Shown piece by piece: positions 23,101 through 31,270 of a stretch of 48,741 bases of DNA. Where the stretch lies: the NCBI GenBank assembly GCA_020853705.1, contig JADYYK010000092.1, forward strand, positions 1 to 48,741. Reading direction: 5' to 3'. Source of the stretch: Deltaproteobacteria bacterium. GTDB lineage: Bacteria; Myxococcota_A; Polyangia; Haliangiales; JADYYK01. The notes below the pieces were generated by a model. It worked only from the letters and a program-made list of their open reading frames with translations, had not been told where the DNA came from and did not search any database. Each line of letters starts with the position of its first letter. Position 1 is the first letter of the stretch. The position numbers and the translations under genes are program-made.

Positions 23101-26100
23101 GTGCTCGACGCACAGCCCGATCACGCCGCCGCGCTGGCCGCCTTGGAGCGGATCTACGGCGAGGCCGGCGAGTGGGATCGGCTGTACGAGATCCTGGTGC
23201 GCCGCGCCGAGCTGGCCGGGCGTGACGACGACAACGACACCCGCGCCGCCTACCTGGCGCGCAGCGCCGAGGTCGCCGAGGACAAGCTGCACCGCGCCTC
23301 CGACGCCTGCGCCGCGCACGAGGAGATCCTCGAGCTCAGCCCGGCCGACGAGCCCGCCGCCAGGGCCCTGGAGCGGCTGTACGCCCAGTCGGAGCGCTGG
23401 GTCGACCTGGCGGAGCTCTACGAGAAGCGCCTCGGCTTCGCCGACGACATCGCGGTCGCGGTCGACTACCGCTTCAAGCTGGGCCAGATCTGGGACCAGC
23501 GCCTGAGCGATCCCGAGCGCGCCATCGAGAACTACCGCGCCGTGCTGGGCGGCGACTCCGATCACGCCGGCGCCATCGCCGCGCTGGAGCGCTACCTCGA
23601 CGACACCGCGGTGCGCGCCGAGGCCGCCGAGGTCCTGGAGCCGATCTACATCGCGACCCAGGCCTGGACCAAGCTGATCCGGATCTACCAGATCCGCCTC
23701 GACGGCGCCGAGGGCGACCACCAGGCCCGCTTCATCCTGACCCTCAAGGTCGCGCGCCTGTACGAGGAGCAGCTCGAGGATCTCGAGCAGGCCTTCAAGT
23801 GGTACGGCAAGGTGTTCCGCGAGGATCCGGCGGAGCGCGCCATCCGCGATCAGCTGGTGCGCCTGGCCGGCATCCTCGATCAATGGATCGAGCTGGCCAA
23901 GATCTACCAGGGCCTGCTCGACGACGTGATGGAGGACAGCCCGGCCATGCTGGACGTCGCCCGGCTGGCGGCGGACCTGTACGACAAGCGCCTCGCGGAC
24001 GTCGAGCGCGCGCGCGCCTGCTACCGCCGCGTGCTGCTGGCCGAGCCGACCGACGCGCAGAGCTTCGCGCGCCTGGAGCAGATGCTGGTCACCCACGCGC
24101 GCTGGATGGCGCTGGTCGAGGCCTACCAGGACGCCATCGAGGCCACCCTGGATCCCGAGCTGCGCAAGTCGCTGATGCTGCGCGCCGCCGCGGTCTACGA
24201 GGACAAGCTGCGCGACGTCGAGCGCGCGGTGTCGTCGCTGCGCGGCGTGCTGGAGGCCGATCCCGACGACGCCTCCGCGGGCAAGGAGCTGGAGCGGCTG
24301 TTCGCGGCGCAGAGCCGCTGGCACGACCTGGTCGACCTCCTGGTGTCGCGCCTGGAGCGCCAGAGCGAGACCTCGGCGCAGAACGCCGTGCGCATGCAGC
24401 TCGGCGGGATCTACGAGGAGCGGCTCGGCGACCTGCACGCCGCCATCGATCAGTACGAGCAGGCGCTGGCCGCCGATGACCGCCACCCCGGGGGCCTCGG
24501 CGCCCTGGAGCGCCTGGTGGTCAACGACGACCACCGCCTGCGCATCGCCCACATCCTGGAGCCGCTGTACCGGCGCCATGACGAGTGGCGCAAGCTGGTG
24601 GTCATCCTGGAGGCCCAGCTCCCGTTCACCGACGACCGCGAAAAGCGCGTCGAGCTGCTGCGCGAGATCGGCCGCCTGCACGAGGAGCGCGGCCAGGATC
24701 TCGGCCTCAGCTTCAAGGCGCTGGCCCGGGCCTGGCGCGAGGACGTCACCAGCGAGGCCATCCAGGCCGAGCTGGAGCGCGTCGCGGGCGCCGCCAAGCT
24801 GTGGCCGCAGCTCATCGCGCAGCTCAGCGAGGCCACCGACGGGCTGTTCGATCCCGAGGTGGTGGGCCGGCTGTGGAGCCGCGTCGCCGTACTGGAGGAG
24901 CAGGTCGGGGTGCGCCCGGGCGCTGGCGAGCGCGCCATCGAGGCCTGGCGCAAGGTGCTGGCCGCGCGCGACGACGACGCCCCCGCGCTGGAGGCGCTGG
25001 AGCGCCTGCTGGCCGCGGCGCAGCGTCCCGCCGAGCTGGTGCGCATCCTGGAGCGCCGCGCCGAGCTGGCTCCCGACGATGACACCCGCAAGCGGCTACA
25101 CGCCCGCGCCGCCGAGCTGTACGAGAGCGCCCTGCAACAGGAGCCGCAGGCGGTCACCGCGTGGCGCAACGTGCTGGCCATCGACGATGGCGACGCCGCC
25201 GCGCTCGACGCCCTGGAGCGGCTGTACGAGCGCTCCGAGGCCTGGCGTGATCTGTCGCAGACCCTGGCGCGCAAGCTGGAGCTCGGCCTGGGCGACCGGC
25301 GCGCGCTGGCCTTCAAGGCCGCCGCGGTGCACGAGCAGCGCCTGGGCGACTCGTTCGAGGCGGTGACCCTGTACAAGGGTGTGCTGGAGACCGCGCCGGA
25401 CGACGGTGGCGCGCTGAGCGAGCTGGATCGGCTGTACATCAAGGATCGCAACTGGGGCGATCTGGTCGAGATCATCGATCGCCGCGCGGCCCTGGTCAGC
25501 GGCGCCGAGCGCGCCGCGCTGCGCCAGCGCGCCGCCGAGGTCACCGAGCGCGAGCTCGGCGAGGCGGTGGCCGCCATCGGGCGTTACCGCGACGTGCTCG
25601 GCGACGTCGCCGACCACGCCGGGGCGCGCGCCGCGCTGGATCGCCTGCTGCGCACGCCGGAGTTCCGCAGCGACGCCGCCCAGGTGCTGGAGCCGCTGTA
25701 TCGCAACGAGGGCGCCTGGGATCGCCTGGTGGAGCTGCGCGAGCTCGGCCTCGAGGCCGAGATGGATCCGCACGCGCGGCGCGAGATCCTGGGTGACATC
25801 GCCCAGCTGCACGAGCGCGGTCGCCGCGACGTCGGCGCGGCCTGGCAGGTCTGGGCGCGCGCGCTGGCCGAGAACGCCGAGGACGTCTCGGTGCAGGCCG
25901 AGCTGGAGCGCCTGGCCGCCAGCGCGGGCGGCGGCTGGCAGCGCCTGGCGGAGCTCTACGAGGCGCGCCTCGAGGCCACCATGGATCCCGAGCTGTCGCG
26001 CACGCTGGCGCTCAAGCTGGCCGGGATCTACGAGGAGACCCTCGGCGATCCCGAGCGCGCGGCGTCGCGCTACCGCAAGGCGCTGGAGTCGCCCGGCGAC

Positions 26101-28614
26101 GAGGCCGGCCCGCTGGCCGCGCTGGATCGGCTCTACGAGCGTGGCGGCAAGTGGCCTGAGCTGGCCGAGGTCCTGGTCAAGCAGGCTGAGCTCGGCCAGG
26201 CGCCCGAGCAGCACGCCACCTTCCTGTTCCGCCTCGGCGAGGTGCGCGAGCGCCTCGGCGACGTGGCCGGCGCGGTGCACGCCTATCGCGACGTGCTGGC
26301 CTCGCAGCCCAAGCACGCCGGCGCGCGCACCGCGCTGGAGCGGCGCCTGGGTGCGGCGCCCTCGCGCGAGACCACGCTCGAGGTGCTCGAGATCCTGGAG
26401 CCGCTGTACGAGGAGGAGCAGGGCTTCGCGCGTCTGGCCGAGCTGACCGAGGTCCGCCTCGGCGTCACCGAGGAGGCCGGCGAGCGCGCGCGGCTGCTCG
26501 AGCACCTGGCCGAGATCTACGAGAAGCGGCTGGCCGATCGCCAGCGCGCGCTCGACGCCGTGGCGCGAGCGCTGGCCGAGGATCCGCGCTCGGGCGAGCT
26601 GGCCAGCGAGCTCGAGCGCCTGGCCGGCGTGCTGGGACGCTGGGAGGAGGTCGCGGCGCGCCTGGAGGACATCCTGAACGCGGGCACGCCCGACGAGGAG
26701 GTCGCGCGCGACCTCGGGCTGCGCGCGGGGCGGATCTACCTCTTGCGCCTGGGCGATCTGGCGCGCGCCGAGGTGCGCATGCTGGCGGTGCTGGACAGCG
26801 AGCCCGAGCACGCCGAGGCGCTGTCGGCGCTGGAGCGGATCTACCGCGCCGGCAGCGACGCCGCCAAGCTGGCCGCCATCGTGGCCCGCCGCGCCGAGCT
26901 GGAGCTCGACGCCGGCGGCAAGATCAAGCTGTGGGCCGAGGTCGCCGCCATCCGCGAGGAGGCGCTCGACGACAAGAAGGGCGCCGTGGCCGCGTGGAAG
27001 GCGGTGCTCGACGTCAGCGACGGCGAGCCCGAGGCGCTGCGCCAGCTGGGCCGCCTGTACGAGCAGGGTGGCCAGTGGGACGAGCTGGCGGCCACGCTGG
27101 AGACCCAGCTCAACCACCTCGAGGGCGACGGCCCGGCCGAGCAGGGTCAGCGTCGCGCCCTCAAGCTCAAGCTGGGGCGGCTGTACGCCGGCCCGCTGAG
27201 CGCGCTGGATCAGGCCGTCGAGGCCTATCGCGACCTCGTCGACCTGACCCCGGAGCAGGATCGCGAGCCAGTGCTGACCGCGCTGGAGGAGGTCCACGTC
27301 CGGCGCGAGGACTGGCTGGCGGTGCAGGAGGTCCTGGTCCAGAAGCTGGAGCTGGCGGCCGGCCCCGATCGCAAGATCGCCATCATCGCGCGGCTGGCCA
27401 AGCTGGCCGAGGAGGAGCGCGACAGCATCGACGAGGCGGTGCAGTACTGGCACCAGGCCCTGGAGATCGACAGGGGCAGCCAGACCGCGCTGACCGAGCT
27501 GGCGCGCCTCTACGAGGTCGGCGAGCGCTGGCACGACCTCATCGACGTCGAGACGCGCTGGGCCGATCTGGCCGCGGCGCAGGGTGACGCCGAGGAGGAG
27601 GTCGGCCACCTGGTGCGCGCGGCGGACATCTGGGAGCGCCGCCTGGGCAGCGCCGACGCCGCCACCGAGATCCTGGAGCGCATCCTGGCGCGCAACCCGC
27701 GCTTCGTGCCGGCGCTGACCACGCTGGCGCGGATCTACGAGAACGCGGGCGACTGGGACCGCTGCCTGCAGACGCTGTCGCGCGCGGTCGAGCTGGCGCC
27801 CGGCGGCAAGGCGGCGGCGGATCTGTACTTCCGCCTGGGCCAGGTCGAGGCGGCGCGCTCGGGCGACGCCCGCGCGGCGCAGGGCTACTACCGCAAGGCG
27901 CTGGAGTACGACGCCGGCCACAAGGACTCGCTGACCGAGATCGAGCGCGCCGCCCGCGAGCGCGGCGATCACGCGGAGGTCGCCGAGATCCTGGCCCGGC
28001 GCGAGATGGAGACCCGCGATCCCAAGCAGAAGCTGGCGCTGTGCAAGGAGCTGGCGGAGCTGTACCTCGGCAAGCTGGGGCAGCCCCAGGCCGCGGTGCC
28101 TTACCTCGAGCGGGCCGCCGAGGCCGCGCCGGAGGACGCCCAGGTGCTGGAGCCGCTGGCCGACGCGTACTTCGCCGCCGGGCGGATCGATCAGGCCACC
28201 CCGCTGTACGAGCGCCTGCTGGGCGCGCTCAAGGGCAAGCGCGGCAAGGACGTGGCGCGGCTGCAGTTCCGGCTCGGCAGCATCAAGCAGCGCCGCGGCG
28301 ACGCCGCCGGCGCGCTGGCGGCGTTCGAGGAGGCCTATCGCCTCGACGCCACCCATGTCGGCAGCATGGCTGGCCTGGGCGAGATGTACTTCGGCCAGGG
28401 CGAGTGGGAGAAGGCGCGTCGCGTCTATCGCTCGCTGCTCCTGCAGACCCTCGACGCCGGCGCCGGCGTCAGCAAGGCCGACGTCTACCTCAAGCTCGGC
28501 CTCATCCACGCCAAGCTCGGCGAAGGCCCCAAGGCGCGCAACATGTACGAGCGCGGCCTCGAGCTCGAGCCGACCCACGCGGGGATCAAGCAGGCCATGG
28601 CGGAGCTCGGCTGA
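17137..28614 (+). CDS. giant tetratricopeptide-repeat protein (3825 aa)
   Basis: A single 11.5-kb frame encodes a protein with no signal peptide and no membrane segment, so probably cytosolic. Nearly all of it consists of TPR-like helical repeats. I count about 45 units of roughly 75-110 residues, each recognisable by a core such as LERLY-(x)6-W-x-x-L-x-x-(I/L)-x-x-x-R followed by a helix rich in Glu/Lys/Arg/Leu and an A-x-x-x-(Y/W)-x-x-V/A-L-x-x-x-P turn. The last units (from about residue 3550) look like canonical 34-aa TPRs. Repeats differ enough in DNA that this is old divergence, not recent duplication. An in-frame REP-like palindrome sits at 18450-18471. TPR arrays bind proteins, so a very long scaffold is inferred; the partner is unknown. 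Upstream lies the CACGNN array. Confidence 0.93.
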   Translation: MAEPQEYLGILEQEPENEQALTALEELVTNGHGQKHGPELAAALAEARRRHRERGELDITLKLLDLELALAKEPGVRAELLCEKGRVLEDDVLDQAGALSCFQGALQANPDHEGAQSALSNVEVFKGVWQKLVKKYLDEAASSTERQLTAESYLNAAKLYGRHQPDSPEMERWLRKAIEVEPRSREAAAHLERLLRREQRWDELGALYEQRTDAAASKEERIAALLSAADLARTQRGKPEQALELLTKVLAQDPSHPRALRILIEHHTAEQNWTALVHVYENAIKTKARGTSAQAENALALQIGMLYWKKLENLGAAEEHFRRVRKTEPAHPLAIDFYREYHRERNELSKLVTLLGQAQKAETDPGRRLVLAVEIAELSEGAGASAEKAIDAWKGILRQDPLSQGARDALKRLYTRTEKWNALLELLKEEVEAIPAEPVPAQAGTVRTPPTLNEARISRLMEVVAIYRDKLSLDVMVINTYNAILALRPDHPAALDALAAKYEQLGRWNDLIGMLSRKADAAGAAGDNKARAALLRRIAAVWIDRFGNHQQALKPLEELYLLEPTDREVGARLKEIYNKRRAFRPLVDLLAAELPTLEPAARRAQVVEIAKLAAEKLGDFRTAIQSWNTLLDASGDSAPETGDPEALAALAILYDKDRRFPALAEILTRQARALSARPAGERDPKAEIALYERLGALCAERLGAPVLAAEAYHHILSVQPGHPKATRILRDLLVQSGDYAALERLYGGMNAWDDLCDILYGAADRMPTVDDKVGVLTRVAGLCEGPMNQPEKAVKAYERMLALVTAGAERDPRAAEVAVKLLPLYQASEKWPRLLSVQEILLEAEREPAARLDRIDAIRALCEDKLGSKAAAFTWASKGYDLFGELGGASDAEADDKRRAELERLAHDADAFEELGELYKKRLAAGAGLGGEPRIALLRALAKIQAQRLYQPDDAQASYEAILAAHPDDPEATAALVQLFQQGEEWPSLLAIHRKQVAAEKDPDKRRDLLFRIAYIEEERIKDLPAAAATHAQILAEDPSSARAMRALEKISQARGDDAGLARALELQLGAATEVETRVALELRLGALYEAPGKHHDRARALAHFRAAHQAAPTKPEPIAGLERFVAPPAAGAPEPGDRPAIARLLLPVYEQAADYAKQAALLEILRLAEPASDAAARLELDRRLASLYARRLGDPLSAYEAATRVLHAAPEDEQNRRDMTTLAADLGAYDDLALELEKLVKRLGEPKPDVDGGAGAAHKLLCDLSWQLAELQAERLSQPEAAEPHYRRVLALSPEHAGAYDALERLLRSRERYKELGALLEQRQQITHDSAARVAILYRSADLSEGVLDDDQAATRAFERVLELAPEELRAYKSLERLYAAAQRHQELDALMAREVAFVDSGAALELTLRRGQLHAGELADPAGAVDLYEQVLGADPTSAGARSGLEALLPKAALRQRVARLLERVYLAASAWTPLQQILRVLTEFAAGAHEKLELLARIAELEERELGSRQQAFVTWCEALRTEPGEPRARAAVERLSADLDLWQKTAEVYEAVVAAEHTDVNLRGQLYGRLGEIYQGKLRNPELAERAYRKLLEVDPGNLEVVRPAAQALEGLFEARRAWPELIDIQRRALDWAEDADSRMLRLYRIAEIQEKELGDAEAALRTYREILDTDASDEVALDALERLYSARKQWGELVEILNRRSEIATNQGDLKARRGLLWRIAEIDERERNDAPGAIQAYMAVLDAVPDDAPALAALARLYRAADRAPDLLEINERRLPLMAPGSADEVELLAEIAALLGDRLGRREEALERWQRVLEATEKGAHPEARMVAMGAVEKLLDDEDLRLRAAEVLEPIYAAEGAHTRSLVLHELFARHAPDVRERLARLSKIAETRESVMNDPDAAFDAWGRAARAALGEPELPGILASASRLADARGRHADLVTLLKEIGPDVLDAELMLRIDMQIAELALFQLQDAETAKTYYRRVLDAQPDHAAALAALERIYGEAGEWDRLYEILVRRAELAGRDDDNDTRAAYLARSAEVAEDKLHRASDACAAHEEILELSPADEPAARALERLYAQSERWVDLAELYEKRLGFADDIAVAVDYRFKLGQIWDQRLSDPERAIENYRAVLGGDSDHAGAIAALERYLDDTAVRAEAAEVLEPIYIATQAWTKLIRIYQIRLDGAEGDHQARFILTLKVARLYEEQLEDLEQAFKWYGKVFREDPAERAIRDQLVRLAGILDQWIELAKIYQGLLDDVMEDSPAMLDVARLAADLYDKRLADVERARACYRRVLLAEPTDAQSFARLEQMLVTHARWMALVEAYQDAIEATLDPELRKSLMLRAAAVYEDKLRDVERAVSSLRGVLEADPDDASAGKELERLFAAQSRWHDLVDLLVSRLERQSETSAQNAVRMQLGGIYEERLGDLHAAIDQYEQALAADDRHPGGLGALERLVVNDDHRLRIAHILEPLYRRHDEWRKLVVILEAQLPFTDDREKRVELLREIGRLHEERGQDLGLSFKALARAWREDVTSEAIQAELERVAGAAKLWPQLIAQLSEATDGLFDPEVVGRLWSRVAVLEEQVGVRPGAGERAIEAWRKVLAARDDDAPALEALERLLAAAQRPAELVRILERRAELAPDDDTRKRLHARAAELYESALQQEPQAVTAWRNVLAIDDGDAAALDALERLYERSEAWRDLSQTLARKLELGLGDRRALAFKAAAVHEQRLGDSFEAVTLYKGVLETAPDDGGALSELDRLYIKDRNWGDLVEIIDRRAALVSGAERAALRQRAAEVTERELGEAVAAIGRYRDVLGDVADHAGARAALDRLLRTPEFRSDAAQVLEPLYRNEGAWDRLVELRELGLEAEMDPHARREILGDIAQLHERGRRDVGAAWQVWARALAENAEDVSVQAELERLAASAGGGWQRLAELYEARLEATMDPELSRTLALKLAGIYEETLGDPERAASRYRKALESPGDEAGPLAALDRLYERGGKWPELAEVLVKQAELGQAPEQHATFLFRLGEVRERLGDVAGAVHAYRDVLASQPKHAGARTALERRLGAAPSRETTLEVLEILEPLYEEEQGFARLAELTEVRLGVTEEAGERARLLEHLAEIYEKRLADRQRALDAVARALAEDPRSGELASELERLAGVLGRWEEVAARLEDILNAGTPDEEVARDLGLRAGRIYLLRLGDLARAEVRMLAVLDSEPEHAEALSALERIYRAGSDAAKLAAIVARRAELELDAGGKIKLWAEVAAIREEALDDKKGAVAAWKAVLDVSDGEPEALRQLGRLYEQGGQWDELAATLETQLNHLEGDGPAEQGQRRALKLKLGRLYAGPLSALDQAVEAYRDLVDLTPEQDREPVLTALEEVHVRREDWLAVQEVLVQKLELAAGPDRKIAIIARLAKLAEEERDSIDEAVQYWHQALEIDRGSQTALTELARLYEVGERWHDLIDVETRWADLAAAQGDAEEEVGHLVRAADIWERRLGSADAATEILERILARNPRFVPALTTLARIYENAGDWDRCLQTLSRAVELAPGGKAAADLYFRLGQVEAARSGDARAAQGYYRKALEYDAGHKDSLTEIERAARERGDHAEVAEILARREMETRDPKQKLALCKELAELYLGKLGQPQAAVPYLERAAEAAPEDAQVLEPLADAYFAAGRIDQATPLYERLLGALKGKRGKDVARLQFRLGSIKQRRGDAAGALAAFEEAYRLDATHVGSMAGLGEMYFGQGEWEKARRVYRSLLLQTLDAGAGVSKADVYLKLGLIHAKLGEGPKARNMYERGLELEPTHAGIKQAMAELG
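18450..18471. repeat. REP-like palindrome inside the giant TPR gene
   Basis: A perfect 9-bp stem (AGTTCCCGC/GCGGGAACT) carries a GCAA tetraloop and is followed by TGTCCGGACT. It encodes an out-of-character Pro/Val/Ala/Gly segment (PVPAQAGTVRTPP) between two helical repeats. This looks like a mobile palindromic repeat that inserted without breaking the frame. Confidence 0.8.
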
Positions 28615-28637
28615 CCGGGACTCGACAGCGCGGCGCG

Positions 28638-28970
28638 GTGACCCTGCGACGCGGGGTCGCCGCCGCCGTCGCCCTGCTGGGGGCGCTGGGCGTGCTGTCG
28701 CCGATGGGGCAGGCACGCCCCGTCCTCGCGCAGCGCGATCAACTGGCGGCGCCGGCGCACCGCGACACCCAGAGCCTGGCCTGCACGGCCCCGACCACAC
28801 CCGAGGTGCGCCGGCCCGCGCTGACGCCGTCGATGTTGCCGGCGCTCGGGCCGGCGCTGCTGTGCGCCCCGATGCGCACCATCACCCGCGTGGTGGTGCT
28901 GGGCGCCGAGGCGCCATCGCCCAACCGCAAGCCCACCCACTCGAGCGTCCCCCGAGGTCCACCGCGCTGA
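28638..28970 (+). CDS. small secreted hypothetical protein
   Basis: The putative 110-aa protein begins at GTG 28638, 23 bp after the giant TPR gene and in the same orientation. The N terminus (LRRGVAAAVALLGALGVLSP...) looks like a Sec signal peptide, with possible cleavage after ARPVLAQ or earlier. The mature part is short, Pro/Arg-rich, with Cys in SLACTAP and LLCAPM that could form one disulfide. No family is recognised and no Shine-Dalgarno is seen, so the call rests on the signal peptide and on the adjacent TPR gene. Confidence 0.5.
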   Translation: MTLRRGVAAAVALLGALGVLSPMGQARPVLAQRDQLAAPAHRDTQSLACTAPTTPEVRRPALTPSMLPALGPALLCAPMRTITRVVVLGAEAPSPNRKPTHSSVPRGPPR

Positions 28971-29035
28971 GTCGCCCGTGAACGGAAGTGCCGTGCGCAG
29001 GCGCGGCAGTTGGCTCCGACACCAGGGAGGCTCTC

Positions 29036-29395
29036 ATGACGACTCGATCTGATGGTCGAGGCGATGCCCGTCGCGCGTCGTTCTCGAAGGCGCTGGCAGC
29101 GGCGCGGCGCGAGGTGCGCTGGGTCAGCTGGCAGCTCGGCATCACCCTCGTGCTCGCGGCCGCGCTGTCCGCAGGGGTGGGGCTACGCTGGCGCCTCGGG
29201 GTGGCGCCCGCCGACCTGGCGGAGGTCGGCGCGGTGACCGGCCTGGCCGCGCTGACGGTGCTCGTGGCCAGCCTGTGGGCGCGTCGCCTGGCGCGCACGG
29301 TGGCCCAGCTCGGTGACTACATCTCCACCGTGGAGACGCTGCTGGCCGTCGAGCTGATGCAGCGGCGCCCGGACTCGCGCGGTCAGCAGCCATGA
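29036..29395 (+). CDS. small two-helix membrane protein coupled to the antiporter
   Basis: The 119-aa predicted inner-membrane protein has a basic N-terminal region, then two transmembrane helices (about residues 35-54 and 68-85) and a short cytoplasmic C-terminal helix. Start ATG 29036 has a clear GGGAGG five bases upstream. The stop overlaps the antiporter start (ATGA), so the two are co-translated and could act together, for example as a small regulatory subunit; this is inference. No named family is recognised. Confidence 0.72.
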   Translation: MTTRSDGRGDARRASFSKALAAARREVRWVSWQLGITLVLAAALSAGVGLRWRLGVAPADLAEVGAVTGLAALTVLVASLWARRLARTVAQLGDYISTVETLLAVELMQRRPDSRGQQP

Positions 29396-31221
29396 CCAGC
29401 GCCACCGTGCTGGCCTCGGGCGGGGCCGTTCATCCGCTGGTGCAGGATCTCGGCGTCTGCCTGGCTGCGGCGGCGGCGCTGGCCGTGGTGTGCGAGAAGC
29501 TGCGCATCCCGACCATCGCGGCCTTCCTGGGCGCCGGCGTCCTCATCGGCCCGGTCGGCCTGGCCGCCATCAACGACGCCGGCAGCATCGACACCATCGC
29601 CAACCTGGGGTTGACGCTGCTGCTGTTCGTGATCGGCCTCGAGGTCAACCTGCGCAGCCTGCTGGCCAGCGGGCGCACCCTGCTGGTGACCGGCGCGCTG
29701 CAGGTGCCGCTCACGGTCGGGGTCGCGGTGCTGGCCTTCCTGGGGCTGCGCGCGCTGGGCGTGGCCCTGCTCGGCGGCACTTATCCGTTCCTGTACTTCG
29801 CGCTGGCCTGCGGCTTCTCGTCGACCCTGCTGGTGGTGAAGTTCCTGCAGGAGCGCCTGTTGCTCGACACCGTGTCGGGGCGCCTGTGCGTCGGCCTGCT
29901 CATCTTTCAGGACGTCTGGGCCATCATCGTGCTGGCGCTGCAGCCCAGCTTCCAGCGCCCGTCGCTGGCCCCGATCCTGCTGACCTTCATGGGCATCGCG
30001 GTGCTCGGCACGGTGGCGGCGCTGGCGGCGCGCTTCGTCCTGCCGCTGGCGTTTCGCGCCATCGCCCACGTGCCCGAGCTGGTGGTCACCACGGCGCTGG
30101 GGTGGTGTTTCGGCCTGGGCCTGCTGGGCGCGCACCTCGGCGATCTGGTCGCCCTGGTCGGCATCCACAAGCCCATCTCGGTGTCGCTGGAGATGGGCGC
30201 GCTGATCGCGGGCACCAGCATCGCCAGCTTCCCGTTTGCCTACGAGGTGGTCGCGCGCGTCACCCACGTGCGTGACTTCTTCGTGACCCTGTTCTTCATC
30301 GGCCTCGGCATGAGCATCCCGGTGCCGCGCGACGCCAGCGTGCTGTGGCTGGCCCTGGGGCTGTCGACGCTGGCGCTGGCGCTGCGCTACCTGGTCTTCC
30401 TGCCGCTGCTGTACCGGACCGGCCTGGATCGGCGCAACGCCTTCGACACCTCGACGCGGCTGGCCCAGGTCTCGGAGTTCTGCCTGGTCATCGCGTACCT
30501 GGGGCTCCGCTACCGCCACATCGACGAGGCGCACGCCAGCGTGGTCATCTTCGCCTTCGTGCTGACGGCGCTCCTGACGCCGCTCCTGTTCAAGCTGTCG
30601 GAGCCGATGTACCGGCGCGCCAAGCGGCTGCTCGGCGCGCTCGGCTTTCGCGCCCCGGCACAGGTCGGCCCGAGCTCCGGCCAGGGCGGCGGCGACCACG
30701 AGGCGGGCGGCGACACCCTGCGCGTCGTCATCCTGGGCTTTCACCGCATCGGCTCGGCGCTGCTGGCGGAGCTCGAACGCCTGCACCCCGATCTGGTGCC
30801 GGCGACGCTGGTCATCGACACCAACGTCGAGCTGCACGCCGAGCTGCGCCGCCGCGGCCTGCAGGTGGTGTACGGCGACATCGCCAGCCGCGAGGTGCTG
30901 CGCCACGCCGGGTTGGCGCAGGCCGAGGTCGTGGTCAGCACGGTGCCCGACGAGCTGCTGCAGAACACCAGCAACGCGGCCCTGGTGCGCACGGTGCGCG
31001 CGCTCAGCCCGCACGCCGTCGTGATCGCCCACGCCTCGCGCCCCAGCGCGGTGGCCGAGGTGCGCGCGGCTGGCGCCGACCATGTCATCCTGGCGCCGGC
31101 CGAGGTCGCGGGCGGCCTGCTCACCGCGGTGTACGCGGCGCTGAACGGCAGCTTCGACTCGTTCCTGGAGACCCGCGCAATGTCAGGGGGCGACGAGGCG
31201 CCCAGCGAGGTCCTGCAGTAG
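29392..31221 (+). CDS. CPA2-family cation:proton antiporter with RCK/TrkA-N domain (KefB-like)
   Basis: The 609-aa inner-membrane monovalent cation/H+ antiporter has about 12 hydrophobic segments over residues 15-400, including conserved stretches such as IPTIAAFLGAGVLIGP, LLLFVIGLEVNLRSL, and FSSTLLVVKFL followed by GLLIFQDVWAIIVL (the ion-exchange core with its Asp). A soluble Rossmann domain starts near residue 444 with VVILGFHRIGSALL, then VIDTN and YGDIASREVL, typical of TrkA-N/RCK nucleotide-binding regulation as in KefB/KefC. The glycine loop is GFHRIG rather than GxGRxG. Likely roles are K+ efflux and pH or stress control. It is coupled to the small membrane protein upstream and followed by a hairpin at 31233-31254. 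Confidence 0.92.
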   Translation: MTSATVLASGGAVHPLVQDLGVCLAAAAALAVVCEKLRIPTIAAFLGAGVLIGPVGLAAINDAGSIDTIANLGLTLLLFVIGLEVNLRSLLASGRTLLVTGALQVPLTVGVAVLAFLGLRALGVALLGGTYPFLYFALACGFSSTLLVVKFLQERLLLDTVSGRLCVGLLIFQDVWAIIVLALQPSFQRPSLAPILLTFMGIAVLGTVAALAARFVLPLAFRAIAHVPELVVTTALGWCFGLGLLGAHLGDLVALVGIHKPISVSLEMGALIAGTSIASFPFAYEVVARVTHVRDFFVTLFFIGLGMSIPVPRDASVLWLALGLSTLALALRYLVFLPLLYRTGLDRRNAFDTSTRLAQVSEFCLVIAYLGLRYRHIDEAHASVVIFAFVLTALLTPLLFKLSEPMYRRAKRLLGALGFRAPAQVGPSSGQGGGDHEAGGDTLRVVILGFHRIGSALLAELERLHPDLVPATLVIDTNVELHAELRRRGLQVVYGDIASREVLRHAGLAQAEVVVSTVPDELLQNTSNAALVRTVRALSPHAVVIAHASRPSAVAEVRAAGADHVILAPAEVAGGLLTAVYAALNGSFDSFLETRAMSGGDEAPSEVLQ

Positions 31222-31232
31222 CCGGTCAGGTC

Positions 31233-31254
31233 GGGGCCTCGTCGCCGAGGCCCC
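31233..31254. terminator. hairpin between convergent antiporter and PEGA genes
   Basis: A 9-bp perfect stem (GGGGCCTCG/CGAGGCCCC) has a TCGC loop and lies 11 bp after the antiporter stop and 16 bp from the opposing PEGA stop. There is no clear T-run on either side, but the position fits a bidirectional terminator. Confidence 0.55.
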
Positions 31255-31270
31255 CGTCACTCGCGCGAGG

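Noticed and set aside
17008..28800. Three very long open frames on the minus strand opposite the giant TPR gene (each over 1100 codons)
   Set aside because: They mirror the GC-rich codon bias of the plus-strand gene, have repetitive Leu/Gly/Val/Arg composition with no domain, and the TPR frame explains the sequence.
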